The notes under the pieces: generated by a model
What the model was told of the DNA's origin: nothing
Seen by the model: only the letters and a program-made list of their open reading frames with translations
The model's database searches: none
Shown: in pieces, positions 48,466-59,575 of the stretch
How the letters are laid out: each line of letters starts with the position of its first letter
Position numbering within the stretch: the stretch's first letter is position 1
Made by a program: the position numbers and the translations under genes
NCBI GenBank assembly: GCA_001936135.1
Contig: CP012817.1
Span: 3,224,001 to 3,288,000 of the forward strand
Direction of reading: 5' to 3'
DNA: 64,000 nt
Source: Saccharomycopsis fibuligera x Saccharomycopsis cf. fibuligera
Lineage: Eukaryota; Ascomycota; Saccharomycetes; Ascoideales; Saccharomycopsidaceae

Positions 48466-50665
48466 TCCTTTTTTTCATATTGCCACCTTATTTGCCCATG
48501 ATATACTATAAACTTTATATTATAAATACATTACTACGTGAAAGTTAAAACAATAATAAAGCGTTATGCAAATAGAGCGAAAGCAGGTTTTCGCTTAAAT
48601 AATGAATAGCAGTAAAAAATTGGCCTTTGAGTCAGTCCCCCAAGACAATTGCGTGATAAATATGAAAAATACTTATTGTAAGTCAATGTCTTGGAGGCGT
48701 AATCTTCTATAAAAGAATCTAATGAGTTACAACACACTAGAAACTATAATGGGTAACTAACAGAAAAGCTGAACTGCATTTTTTACAGATAAAAATAGTT
48801 GGGTGACTAATGAAGTTGTTGTGCTGTGGCCTGAACTTGAACTTGTGTATTACAATCTTTTCCAGTCGGGGACTATCTTTATATTGGAGACCTCCGGTGG
48901 CTCCGCAGAGGGATTCTGCCCACAGACGCGACAATATGCGTGGTGCCATGCATGCTGCTGAAATTCGGTTGCCATTGAAAGTCAATTTTGTGCGGCACCG
49001 AACCCCTAGCACAGTTACTGCAGCATTATGCACCACACTTCCGTGGAAAAAATCTTTTTTTTTGCTGATAGCCAACGCTATTTTTCCATCCGAAGGTGTG
49101 CGTAATTCATGGTGATTTTGCGGTACGTGCGACTGCACCGTGCGAGCGAGTGTGTGCAGCGGTGCTTATTCTTTTTTACAGGTCATCATTGAAAAGGGGT
49201 GACGTTACTTCTTCTGGAGAAAAAATGAAAAACCAGACATTTTTTCTCTGCTATGGATAATCTAAAGCAAAAGGAAAGTAGTTACCAATTGTTGAAAGGT
49301 TTCCAATTTTTTTTAGCCCCGATAAAATACGGTTTGACATATCAACTAAATTATTTGTGTAAGGCAATAGCTGCTAGTGGCGGGCGACATCGGCCACTAT
49401 TTCTACTGTAGCTGTGTTTGATAATCCATTCTTTTTTCTTCATCGCTGTCTAGGTTTTGATGGCGCCGTATTAGTGATTAACGCTTTGAGTAAAATGATA
49501 TATGCCATACTATTTAAGAGGAGAGCGCTTCTCTCTGTATGGTGGGTAATCTATTATTATTGAAAGGTTGGATAACAAAAGGATGCATAAATAGACATTG
49601 TGAATACATATTCTTGCATTACAACAAACTCCAAGTTTTTAGCAAGCTGATTGGATTGCTCTATTACATTAAATTTCTTCAATTTATAACTGATATGGCA
49701 CGTATTATAAATACCCTATTTGTTCAGTGACGCTCGCGAGTCTTAGCTTGGGATAGAGAGATTAGGCCTGATAGCTGCTAGAGTTTTAACATTAAAGATG
49801 TTCTGATGCTTTGCCAAGCAGGCCCATAGTCAAAAATATACACCTTTTTTTCGCCCTAAAACGTATCCTTATTACTGGCCTGTTTATGGCAACTTTGCAT
49901 GTGCTTAAACAGTAAAGTTGATAGAAGACCCCCAACTGCACACATAATGTACGAGAATTGTGTATTCACATATCTTCTACCCCTCTGCGCAATTGTTCTG
50001 CTAGTTTGTACTATTAAGTGTTTTATTATTGCAAGTGTATATACTGTGGAAGCCATTTTAGCCTAATAGGACCCATTTTCTAGCTTCATTTGCTGATATT
50101 CGAGGTGGCTGGAAAGCACCTATGAAGAAGTGTCAATTTGTAATTAACTATTCTATTTTTTGCATGAGACTATCAAAAGGTAATAACAGTCGCAGTTTGA
50201 ATTAGAAAAAGAAAAGAAACGGCGGCCTTCCTGCTTCACGACGTAGTCTCATGCTGCCGCTATCAGTTATTATCAGCCATAACGTGAAGCAAAACACCTC
50301 TCAAAACAAGAAAAAAAAAAAGAAAGAAAGAAAAAGGAATGGAGCAAGCAGCAGTCGCGAAATTGCTTTTAGTTAAAAGAAATATCACTATCGATACAAT
50401 TACATTAAGCAGTCTATGAAAAAATTCTTAGTCACATTGTGAGCCACCGCTTGATGTTTTGCAACATGCCTTAGAAACTATGGCTCAAATATCAATGCAC
50501 ATGGATATCCATAGTTCGCTGTTTCTTTTTTGTTTTATTTTTTCCTTCGTTAAAATTGCTTTTCTTAGCTCCGTATTGCTTTTTGCATATGCTTGCATAT
50601 GAGCATGCATTTTCTGCAGGGCTTTCAAGATCTATCGTTATCTTCACTCTTGCTATTCCGAAAAG

Positions 50666-50673
50666 TATATAAA
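50666..50673 (+). promoter_or_regulatory. TATA box of PTR2
   Basis: TATATAAA about 115 bases before the PTR2 start codon at 50789. Confidence 0.55.
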
Positions 50674-50788
50674 TATTCGAAGATCTTCGATGTCTATTTT
50701 TCCATATAGTTTTTTTATTCTGTTGTTTTTTCAGTTTTCTTCGTCTATTACTTGAACCAGTTTTCAACTTATAATATTGTCGTTCAAT

Positions 50789-52951
50789 ATGACCGACACT
50801 ACCATCACAGTCAGAAAAAACTCTTCTGCCTCTAACGAAGCTGCTGCTGATTTAAAAGCCAATACTGATACCGAAATTCTCGAAGTTAACTCTAGCCAAG
50901 CAACTGCACAAGAACCCCAAAGCTATGGACACAAAAAATACTTCGATGAGTGGAATCCTGAGGGATTGTTTCCACCAACCGAAGAAGAATTAGAGACATT
51001 GAAAAGAATTCCTGGTCATGCTCCATACCACACTTACTTGATTTGTTTGATTGAATTCGCAGAAAGAGGTTCTTACTATGGTGTTTCTAATATTTTGACT
51101 AACTTTATTCAGAGAAAATTACCAGAAGGTATGTATTCGACTTTCAAGCTTTTTTTTCTCTTTTATTATTGTTGTGGTTAACAATTTTATTTACTATTTT
51201 ACTATAATGTATTGTGGACGGCCACCTTGCATTGAAATCGGCACCCATCCTGCTGCAACTTGCAAGTTGCGCAATATCACGGGATAAATTTTCTTCCCAT
51301 TTATGTTCTGTTCGGATCAATTTTAGCTTTTTTTTCCTTCGTGATTGGCAAAGCCAAGCACTTCTCATGCAATAATAGAGTTATTAAAACTAACATTTTT
51401 TATGCAGGTTCCAAAACAGGTGCACCGTTAAGCTCTTCATCGAATGAAAATCCTGGTGCTTTGGGCTTAGGTCTTCAGGTTGCCAGTGCAGTTACTTTGT
51501 TGTTAACTTTCCTTGCTTATGTCGCCCCATTGTTTGGTGGTTACATTTCTGATACTAAATTGGGTAAATTGAAGACTATTTGGCTTGGTGTTATTCTTGG
51601 TGCTGTTGCTCACGTTATTTTAATTATTGCTGCTATTCCTTCTGTCATTTCTGGTGGCCATGCTCTTGCTCCAACTATCATTTCTATTATTGTTTTGGCC
51701 TTTGGTACTGGTTTCATCAAGCCAAACTTATTGCCATTGTTGATGGACCAATATGCTTACGAAACTGATGTTGTTAAAAACTTACCAGATGGTGAAAGAG
51801 TTATCATTGACAGAAGAGAAACCTTAGAAAGAATGTCTTTGAATTTCTACTGGTCTATCAATATTGGTTCGTTCTTGCAGCTTGCTACTTCTTACTGTGA
51901 AAGAAGAGTTGGTTTCTGGTTGGCTTACTTGGTTCCAGGTATTTTGTACATGGTCATGCCTTTTGTTTTGCTTTTCTTGAACAACAAGATGGTTGTTCAA
52001 CCTCCTCAAGGCAGTGTTTTGAGTGACACTGCTAAAGTTGTTACTGTTACTTTCAAGAAAGGTTGGGTTGGAAGATATAAGAGCGGTGAATTGTGGGAAT
52101 ATGCTAAACCATCTAACATGATTGCCAGAGGTCAAGAGTACTTTAGAAAGAGAAAGCCTATTACTTGGGATGATCAGTTTGTTGCTGATGTTAAGCAAAC
52201 TTTTTCTGCTTGTAACATTTTCCTTTACTACATTGTTTTCAACTTGGCTGATACTGGTATTGGTTCTGTTGAAACCTCTCAGGCTGGTAGTTTGACAACT
52301 AAAGGTGTTCCAAACGATTTCTTTAATAACTTGAACTGTCTCTCTATCATTATCGCTATTCCAATTCTTGATCATATTGTTTACCCATTGTTCAGAAAGT
52401 TAAAAATCAACTTCAAACCAGTTTACAGAATTGCCTTAGGTTTCTTCATTGCTGCCATGTCTCAACTTGCTGGTACCATTATTCAATACAGAATTTATGA
52501 AACTTCTCCTTGTGGTTATTACGCTACTGAGTGTGATGCTGGCGTGTCTCCACTTACCGCTTGGGTTGAAGCTTCGGTTTATGTCTTGTCTGGTATATCT
52601 GAATGTTTCGCTATGACTACAGCTTATGAGGTTGCTTATTCTAGATCTCCAGAAAATTTGAAAGGTTTGGTTATGGCTCTTTTCTTATTTACAACTGCTA
52701 TTTCGTCTGCTATTGGTGAAGCCGTTACCCCAGCTTTGAAGGATCCATACTTAATCTGGCCATTCGCTGCTATCTGTATTGCTACTACTATATGTTCGGG
52801 TGGCATATTGATTCAATTCAGGAACTTGGACGATGATATGGAAAGAGAAAGACTCGAAAAAGAAGCTAGAAAGGAAGCTGAAAGACAAAAGTCTAAATTC
52901 CTTGAAGAGAGCCAGAAAGAAGATGAAAAAAGAGACGCTTTAGTGAACTGA
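50789..52951 (+). CDS. PTR2: Di/tripeptide:proton symporter Ptr2, one intron
   Basis: Exons 50789-51128 and 51408-52951 join in phase 1 inside a glycine codon (LPEG then SKTGAP), giving 627 residues. The start is ATG 50789; upstream in-frame codons lack an ATG. POT/PTR signatures are present: LICLIEFAERGSYYGVSNIL (ERxxYYG proton-coupling motif, about residue 90), FIQRKLPEGSKTGAPL, LFGGYISDTKLG, FGTGFIKPNLLPLLMDQY, and SLNFYWSINIGSFLQLATSYCE. About 12 membrane segments and a charged Lys/Glu-rich C-terminus. It imports di- and tripeptides across the plasma membrane. In S. cerevisiae PTR2 is induced by dipeptides through Ubr1-mediated decay of Cup9; whether that holds here is not visible. I saw no CTG codon. 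Confidence 0.95.
51129..51407 (+). other. Spliceosomal intron of PTR2
   Basis: 279 nt. Donor GTATGT at 51129-51134, branch site CTAAC at 51390-51394, acceptor GCAG ending at 51407. It holds in-frame stops, and its removal restores the ERG...LPEG-SKTGAP continuity typical of Ptr2. Confidence 0.93.
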
Positions 52952-53683
52952 TTTGCTCTGTTTCTTTTTTTTCTTTTTTTTTTTTTTTTTTTTTTTTTTT
53001 CTTTTTTGCTAAATTTCATGTTTTTGTTTCCTTTCCTTATATTCTTCTGTTTTTGCTTTGATTTGATTTTGCCAAAATCTGTTTTGCCCTTTTTAAAGTT
53101 TTGTTGTTAGCATTTTTTGTTCTTTTGTTTGATTCATGCTTCTACGTTGTACAGTCAGCATCTTTCTACTAAAAACTTCTTTTCTTAATCTTTTTTTTTC
53201 TATTTTGTTTAATATTTTTATTGTTAATATTGTTCGTTCATTTCTATTCATTTTTTATACCAAATGTTTATGTTTTATACAAAGCTTTATAGTACTTCCC
53301 TTTTAATATCATTGTGTTCCTATTATAATACTCAATTGAAAACTATTTTCAAAATGAAAAATGTCAATGCAATTTATCGACGATAATCCCACATTCTCTC
53401 ATAGGGCAAAAAAAAAATATATTTTCCACAAAAGATCCAAAATGTATGTAGCCCATATAAAATAACTATCTGCTGAGCGGACTATATCTACTTTTTTCAC
53501 ATGCATGGTCCATTTATGAACTATATACGAATAATATATGAATCATAAAAGAATATCTTATAGATAGTTACATCTACAGCGCCAGCCCTTTTGCTGCGCT
53601 CGAAGATAGCATTGCTTACAACATATATTGCTTAATAGCGAGGAATCTATACTGAAAGAGAAGAGCACCGAAAATCAAAAAAA
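52952..53683. other. Intergenic, T-rich 3' flank of PTR2
   Basis: T-rich, with a long T run at about 52975-53000. No gene seen up to the tRNA gene. Confidence 0.55.
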
Positions 53684-53771
53684 TGCGAATTCTGTGGATC
53701 GAACACAGGACCTTCAGATTTCCAGTTAAACTTACTTCAGTCTGACGCTCTCCCAACTGAGCTAAATCCGC
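53684..53771 (-). tRNA. tRNA-Phe (GAA) with 15-nt intron
   Basis: Read on the minus strand from 53771. Acceptor stem GCGGATT pairs with AATTCGC and the discriminator is A. The D arm is GCTCAGTTGGGAGAGC, the anticodon stem TCAGA/TCTGA and the anticodon loop CTGAAGA once the intron is removed. The variable segment AGGTC is followed by the T arm CTGTG-TTCGATC-CACAG. A 15-nt intron sits after position 37, the usual place, as in S. cerevisiae tRNA-Phe genes. A run of seven T follows within a few bases of the 3' end as RNA polymerase III terminator. Box A (TAGCTCAGTTGG) and box B (GTTCGATCC) are intact. Confidence 0.97.
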
Positions 53772-54973
53772 AGGTTATTTTATTAGTGACATTTACTTTA
53801 CTGTCTTCATATTGCTAATTAGCCTTCATTCATTACCGTCGAAATAAGCATTGAAATTTTGGCACTCATATTCCTGCAGTGCAACATTGACAAGCTTCCC
53901 ATATATGATAACAATTGAACTACTTCACGAAATGATGCTATTTCAGGGTTGATAAGTTATTGGATGTGAAAGCATTGTATTTCAAATATAACTAAGTAAT
54001 GATAAATATTTAACAATATTGAGTTGAGCCGTATATAAATAATAATCTGACTGAATAAAACACATATTAGCATTGGACTATAAGTAGTAGTAAATAAGCC
54101 TATTGTGAAGCAGGGTGGAAGATTCTGGAATGTATTCAAAACCGTTGGTCTAGAACTCAATGTTCGTCACTATACTATATATGTTATATAGATAAGTTCA
54201 TTAGAATCTATTTTCTATCTTTTATATTTTGTCAATAAATCGACCTTCGTCCTTGTCTGTGAAAAGAAAAAAAAAGATATAAAAACGAGAATTTTTATTG
54301 CAACTTTTCTTAGACAGCTTAATCTTAACCATTTCTTAAGCAGTATATATATAACCAAGTTTAATTATACGAAACCAGAAGTTGATTGTCATGCCTTTGG
54401 TTTTCCGAGCCCTTTTGTTTACAAGTATACTAAGAATATAAAAAGGTTATCGCTACAGAAAGGACATCACATTATATCAAAAATTCTCTTGAAAGCTGGA
54501 GTATACTACATATATATTACTCTGCATAATGGTAAACTTGTCTCCACATGGATGAATATGCCATGAAAGCACTTCTTGTCAGTTTTATATTGTTATAACT
54601 GACAGTTACAAAAAACCAAATACTCATTTTATAATAAATTCAAATATTTTTTAAAAAAAAAAAAAAATTACTGATTAAATGCATTTGTGTACAAACATTG
54701 ACATATACTATGCTTTAAACCCTAATTTCAATAGAATGGCACTCTTTAATATATTATTTACCATAATTAACCATACTTTTTTTTGTCGAATTGAAAATCT
54801 ATAAATTAATCTATATATTTAATTGTCATAATTGGAAGAGGAAAGTCAAAAAACAAGAAGAATTATCCAAAAACCAAAGAAAAGAAGGTTTTTCTTCAAA
54901 CCACTGTGTAAAGATCTCATTAAAGAAACTAATGTAATGGCAAAGATAAAATGAAGCAGAGATGTTTTTTTTC
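53772..54973. other. Intergenic, AT-rich
   Basis: 1.2 kb between the tRNA gene and the stop of the permease gene. Very AT-rich, with A runs at about 54653-54667. No solo LTR with intact ends was recognised although such elements are frequent near yeast tRNA genes. Confidence 0.55.
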
Positions 54974-57178
54974 TCAAACAAAAATCCGTCGATATATTTG
55001 TTTTATTTTTCCTGAACCACTTTCGACACTATATTCTTGTATTTCTTTACTTATGTATTCATCCTCAGTAGCATCGACACAGTCCTTGTAAAAGAACAAG
55101 TCTGCTTCTGAAGGATTTATAAATGTTGTTTTGTAAAACAACTTGAACATCAAGAAAACGATACTGAAAACAGGAATACAAACGTATCCTGAAACGATTC
55201 TTTTGATATCAAAACTTTGACTGTGTATGTCAAGGAAAACAGTAAACTCTCTGCAAATAAGCAAAATAACGCAAAAAGTCAAAGCAATGGCAGATAACCC
55301 AATACCTCCTTTTGCTCTATATGTTATAGAGCCTCGATCCACATTTTGAATTTTCATTGCCTTTAAAAAACAGATATGAGTGACCAAAATGCAAGCCCAG
55401 AGAATCAAGCTGAAACCACAAACAGAATTACTAAGTAACTCAAATAACCTTCTGGAGGACTCCACGATACCAACGTATGATAAACAATTGAATAAAAAGA
55501 CCAATAATATAGAATTAAGTGGAATTCCCTTTTGTGAGACTTTACTGAAGATTGCAGGAGCCAAACCACAGGCAGATAAACCATACAAGATTCTCGTACT
55601 CAAGTAAAAGCTGCTATTAGTTGCAGATAAAACAAAAATTAAAATGAAACCATTGAGAACATTGGGAAGTATTTTTAAGCCTGCATTTTTTATAGCTATG
55701 ATAATGGCAGACCCAGCAGCGGTAGTCATTTCTTGATTTTTCAAAACTTTAGGAAAGCTTCCATCATTATATGCCACAGCCATTCCTATAAAAACCACTA
55801 TTGGTAAATAAGCAAACAATAATGATCCAAAAAGAATGTTTTTTGCTTTTGGAATAGTTCTTCTAGGATAATAAGCTTCAGAAACAGTAACACAAAAGGA
55901 TTCAACCCCAACAAAGGGAAAAATGCTGCTTGTGATGGCTGAAGCAAAAGCAACTAAACCTCCAACAAAAGTACTATGTATACTGTCATAAGCTTTTACA
56001 TTTACAACACCAGGGTCCAGCAAATACTTGAATCCAATTGCGCCATTGTTATTGTTAACTCCACATATTATTATTAGTAGCATTATGGTGATAAATAAAT
56101 ATATGAGCAACTTAATAATAACAAAAACATCTGCAACAAGCGCAACTTTTGAAATATCAATGTAATTGAGCAAAGTCAAAACAGTAATGAAAATACTGAT
56201 CCATACTGCAGGGCTCACCTTTGTTGTGGGAATCCAATATTGAATAGTCAGCGACCCAGCAAGTATTTGAGCTGGCCCAAGTATCAAGTATTGTATTAAA
56301 TAAAAATATCCTAATGTATAACCAAGTGCTGGATCCACGAAGCGCTCAGTATAGCCTGAGTAAGCGTTAGGTAATGGTGTATAAGTGCACATCTCACAAA
56401 GGGCGCTGACAATTTGGTAGCTGAGCAAACCAATTAAGAAAAAGCCACACAAAAATGGTATTGGACCACATAAATCTAGTATAGGGGCAGAATTAACAAG
56501 CAAGCCAGTACCAAATACTGAGCAAAGAGTTATAGATGAAATATTATGGGCATTAAGTACCTGTGGCAAGGGTTGCCTGCGCTCTGTTAGCCCTGAAAGA
56601 GAAGCAGTAGAAGCGCGAATTCCATTCTTATTTAAGGATAAAGGAACAGAGTCACCACTAGCAGGGCGAAATGCACAAGGGGATACTATTCTTGTTGTTT
56701 TTTGCTTTTGAGTAAACGTAGGAAGTGAAACTATTACAGGAGTAACTATTGGTATCAGACTGTATTGTGCATGAAATTTTCTCAAATTATGTTGAGATGA
56801 AGGTGGCGTTTGTGATGAAATTGAAATTTTGGTGTTGGAAAAAGCTGATCCATAAAGCGTTCCCAGAGATGGAGAATGTGTGTATTCTGGTTTTATGATT
56901 TCTTCACTTATGTGAAGAGGCAGTTGGTAGTTTTTATCGGAATTATTACTACTAAATTTCTTATTGTGTTGTGAACTAATGGTTATCACATCAAAATATT
57001 CCGTAGATGAATATACCTTTGACCTCAGTTTATTTCCTCTTATAATATCTTCACTATTAGAAGAATAGTCTATACTGCTTTGAATTGAGTTTAAGATTGT
57101 GTCGCTAAGTTGACTTTCTGCACTGCTTGTCCGATCATAATTACTTGGTTTACCATCGCTGTTATAAAGTTTATTCAT
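54974..57178 (-). CDS. Divergent amino-acid permease family protein with long N-terminus
   Basis: 734 residues from the first ATG, complementary to 57176-57178; one TTG and one GAA codon precede it in frame. Residues 1-200 are polar and Ser-rich. About 12 membrane segments follow (from about 205 on). AAT/APC family marks are present but altered: ISSITLCSVFGTGLLVNSAPIL where typical permeases have IGTGLF, GSLTIQYWIPTTKVSPAVWISIF, FKYL-x-DPG, and FPFVGVESFCVTVSEAYYPRRTIPKA. Typical fungal permeases have N-termini under 100 residues; a long one is seen in the amino-acid sensor Ssy1. So this may be a permease or an Ssy1-like receptor; sequence cannot settle it. Two CTG codons lie in alignable positions (56018-56020 and 56249-56251). 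Confidence 0.82.
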   Translation of the reverse strand: MNKLYNSDGKPSNYDRTSSAESQLSDTILNSIQSSIDYSSNSEDIIRGNKLRSKVYSSTEYFDVITISSQHNKKFSSNNSDKNYQLPLHISEEIIKPEYTHSPSLGTLYGSAFSNTKISISSQTPPSSQHNLRKFHAQYSLIPIVTPVIVSLPTFTQKQKTTRIVSPCAFRPASGDSVPLSLNKNGIRASTASLSGLTERRQPLPQVLNAHNISSITLCSVFGTGLLVNSAPILDLCGPIPFLCGFFLIGLLSYQIVSALCEMCTYTPLPNAYSGYTERFVDPALGYTLGYFYLIQYLILGPAQILAGSLTIQYWIPTTKVSPAVWISIFITVLTLLNYIDISKVALVADVFVIIKLLIYLFITIMLLIIICGVNNNNGAIGFKYLLDPGVVNVKAYDSIHSTFVGGLVAFASAITSSIFPFVGVESFCVTVSEAYYPRRTIPKAKNILFGSLLFAYLPIVVFIGMAVAYNDGSFPKVLKNQEMTTAAGSAIIIAIKNAGLKILPNVLNGFILIFVLSATNSSFYLSTRILYGLSACGLAPAIFSKVSQKGIPLNSILLVFLFNCLSYVGIVESSRRLFELLSNSVCGFSLILWACILVTHICFLKAMKIQNVDRGSITYRAKGGIGLSAIALTFCVILLICREFTVFLDIHSQSFDIKRIVSGYVCIPVFSIVFLMFKLFYKTTFINPSEADLFFYKDCVDATEDEYISKEIQEYSVESGSGKIKQIYRRIFV

Positions 57179-58690
57179 TTCCAATAAATCTCATTTAAGA
57201 TTTCCAAGTAAGCCAAAACCCTTTTTTTTTTGTTGTTTGATCTTGGATGTAAATGACATAAAAGAGATAAACTGTTGTCAGATTACAATTACGACATCAA
57301 GAACGAAATGCGAATGCCTATGTTAGTCATAAGGAATTAAGTGCTAGGGGGATGACAACAATTTTATACAAGCACATCTTATCTTTTCAACATTTAGAAT
57401 TCTCCCTCTCCATGGTCCCTCAGTAAAGCTAATGAGATAAGTCTGGTTAGTTAAGTTAGTGTTCGATCACATATTGAAAACCCAGCGGTGAGTTGTACAT
57501 ATTGTGCAGAGACCCGCAGCACAGTGTATTTTTGTGCTATTGTTGCAGTTTGAGGCGACCACCAATGGTAGCACTTTCTTCTCTGTGTTCAAGATAAAAC
57601 CAGATTAATGTATTTGAAAAAGGACAAGAGAAACAGTCATATCTTTGTTAAAGCGAAAAGGAAACAGATTGACATATTTTTGTTGAAAAGCTTTCTGTTT
57701 TTGTAATGGCCTAATGCCGCGCCTAATGGGTTGACATCGGTACCGTGAGTACATCTTTACTAATAAAACCATAACAAAGTGTTATCGTAAACCAGAACCC
57801 AGTCTTTATTCTCCTAGTAGTTCCTATACTCTTCACCTTTGGTGGATCCCAAACCTTTGGTTAGATTGGATGATCTGTCATACTTATCATTTTTTAGTAT
57901 TTGGAGGGAGAACTTTTTAAATTGAGAAGAGGAGTACCATAATTCAAAACCCTTCCAAACGAAACTGAACTATTGAAAGTAACCCGTACTGTAATCTGAG
58001 AGCTCAAATTTTCTGTGCTTCAAATCAAAAACTGAGATCTCTTCTAAATATAACTACATTATTAAAAGCTTCAGCAAAAGACTTTATTCAAAAGCTGCAG
58101 TTAGGCAAAGAATGAGTGACGTATATTGTTCAGTGGAACCAGTAAGTGTTACAATTTGCTATATGCTATCATAGTTTCTGGAGTGACAAATTGCACTTAT
58201 TGAACATTTGATACTAAATCTTACATTTTTCTTTAATAACGCTTATAAAACAGTTTCAGTAACAGCACATTCTCACAAAGCAGTTTCTACTTTATTTGTT
58301 TCTCAAACTCCATACGCTGTACTCAGCAACTGAATAACCAAAACAAGCTAGCAAGAAGCTTGAAAGAAATGATTGAAGATCAAATAATTTGAAAATGAGC
58401 CTTAACGATAAATATGAAGTATAATGAGAAGAGAAAAAAAATATTTATTCCTTTGAACTGTGGTAGAACAAATATATGTGCTCAATATAAAAAAGCAAAA
58501 AGAATAAACTTGTCAGAATAATGGATGAAAAAAGTAATAAGAAATGTGATCGAAAAATTTAAATATGTATATAAGCCTCTAAAAGACTAGCAAACAGAAA
58601 TGAAATACAAAAGTATGATAACATATCAAATTTGACAACCTTTTTAGCAGATACCAAATAAAGGTGCTTATCAATAAACGAGAAGCCTGT
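57179..58690. other. Intergenic, AT-rich
   Basis: 1.5 kb between the start of the permease gene and the stop of the repeat-peptide gene. Contains a T run at about 57221-57230. I see no gene; a tiny ATG frame ending at a GTAAGT (about 58111-58146) was considered and not accepted. Confidence 0.55.
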
Positions 58691-59475
58691 TTAAGCTTCG
58701 GTTGGCTTTGGTGGTGGGACGGAACCAGATGGTGGTGGTGGTGGAACGGATTCGCCTCTCTTAGCGTGGTCAGTTGGCTTAGGTGGTGGGACAGAACCAG
58801 ATGGTGGTGGTGGTGGAACGGATTCGCCTCTCTTAGCGTGGTCAGTTGGTTTTGGTGGTGGAGCAGAACCAGATGGTGGTGGTGGTGGAACGGATTCGCC
58901 TCTCTTAGCGTGGTCAGTTGGCTTAGGTGGTGGAGCAGAACCAGATGGTGGTGGTGGTGGAACGGATTCGCCTCTCTTAGCGTGGTCAGTTGGTTTTGGT
59001 GGTGGGACGGAACCAGATGGAGGAGGTGGTGGAACAGATTCGCCTCTCTTAGCGTGGTCAGTTGGCTTAGGTGGTGGAGCAGAACCAGATGGAGGAGGTG
59101 GTGGAACGGATTCGCCTCTCTTAGCGTGGTCAGTTGGCTTAGGTGGTGGGACAGAACCAGATGGTGGTGGTGGTGGAACGGATTCGCCTCTCTTAGCGTG
59201 GTCAGTTGGTTTTGGTGGTGGGACAGAACCAGATGGTGGTGGTGGTGGAACGGATTCGCCTCTCTTAGCGTGGTCAGTTGGTTTTGGTGGTGGGACGGAA
59301 CCAGATGGAGGAGGTGGTGGAACGGATTCGCCTCTCTTAGCGTGGTCAGTTGGTTTTGGTGGTGGGACAGAACCAGATGGTGGTGGTGGTGGAACGGATT
59401 CGCCTCTCTTAGCGTGGTCAGTTGGTTTTGGTGGTGGAATAGAGCCAGATGGAGGAGGTGGTGGGACAGAGCCAG
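58691..59475. repeat. 72-bp tandem repeat array in the peptide precursor gene
   Basis: Ten units plus a degenerate eleventh at the 5' coding end. Units differ mainly at synonymous sites: the Pro5 block is written GGTGGTGG or GGAGGAGG (plus strand), and the block before it as GGTTTTGG or GGCTTAGG. The variants are shuffled among units. Confidence 0.95.
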
Positions 59476-59575
59476 ATGGATGAGCCAAGCTAGAAGTTGG
59501 AGCGATAGCAGCAGCGTTAACAGAGGCTAAAAAGTGCAAGACAGCAATGGAGGTAGTGACGGTGAAAAACTTCAT
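58691..59575 (-). CDS. Secreted proline-rich repeat precursor with Lys-Arg sites
   Basis: 294 residues from the ATG complementary to 59573-59575. A signal peptide (MKFFTVTTSIAVLHFLASVNA) and about 36 further residues, which include one degenerate unit, end at the first Lys-Arg. Ten units follow. Each begins GESVPPPPPSGS, then V or A at position 13, then PPPKPTDHA and, in the first nine, Lys-Arg; the tenth ends PPPKPTEA at the stop. The unit is 24 residues (72 bp); seven units have Val and three Ala. Ten Lys-Arg pairs in fixed register are ideal Kex2 sites, so the product would be released as about ten 22-residue proline-rich peptides. This is the layout of fungal Kex2-processed repeat proteins; alpha-factor and Ustilago Rep1 are made this way. 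No alpha-factor-like core is seen. An uncleaved cell-wall role is possible. Confidence 0.9.
   Translation of the reverse strand: MKFFTVTTSIAVLHFLASVNAAAIAPTSSLAHPSGSVPPPPPSGSIPPPKPTDHAKRGESVPPPPPSGSVPPPKPTDHAKRGESVPPPPPSGSVPPPKPTDHAKRGESVPPPPPSGSVPPPKPTDHAKRGESVPPPPPSGSVPPPKPTDHAKRGESVPPPPPSGSAPPPKPTDHAKRGESVPPPPPSGSVPPPKPTDHAKRGESVPPPPPSGSAPPPKPTDHAKRGESVPPPPPSGSAPPPKPTDHAKRGESVPPPPPSGSVPPPKPTDHAKRGESVPPPPPSGSVPPPKPTEA

Larger units (their letters stand above)
47880..50788. other. 2.9-kb intergenic region upstream of PTR2
   Basis: Long upstream region of the peptide transporter gene. It includes the TGTTC microsatellite (48421-48465), a moderately GC-rich patch (about 48830-49145) open on both strands without recognisable content, and a TATA box at 50666-50673. 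An A-rich run lies at about 50309-50335. No gene is supported. Its length fits a regulated promoter. Confidence 0.55.

Noticed and set aside
48810-49138. Open frames on both strands in a mildly GC-rich patch upstream of PTR2
   Set aside because: Both strands open over the same stretch, no domain recognised.
58111-58400. Short ATG frame followed by GTAAGT, TACTAA and AG sites, resembling a tiny spliced gene
   Set aside because: All usable acceptors lead to peptides under 30 residues with no recognisable content.
58664-59530. Plus-strand frame of 288 codons, Trp-rich repeats
   Set aside because: Mirror image of the proline-rich repeat gene on the minus strand, which has the signal peptide and the dibasic sites; this one has neither.
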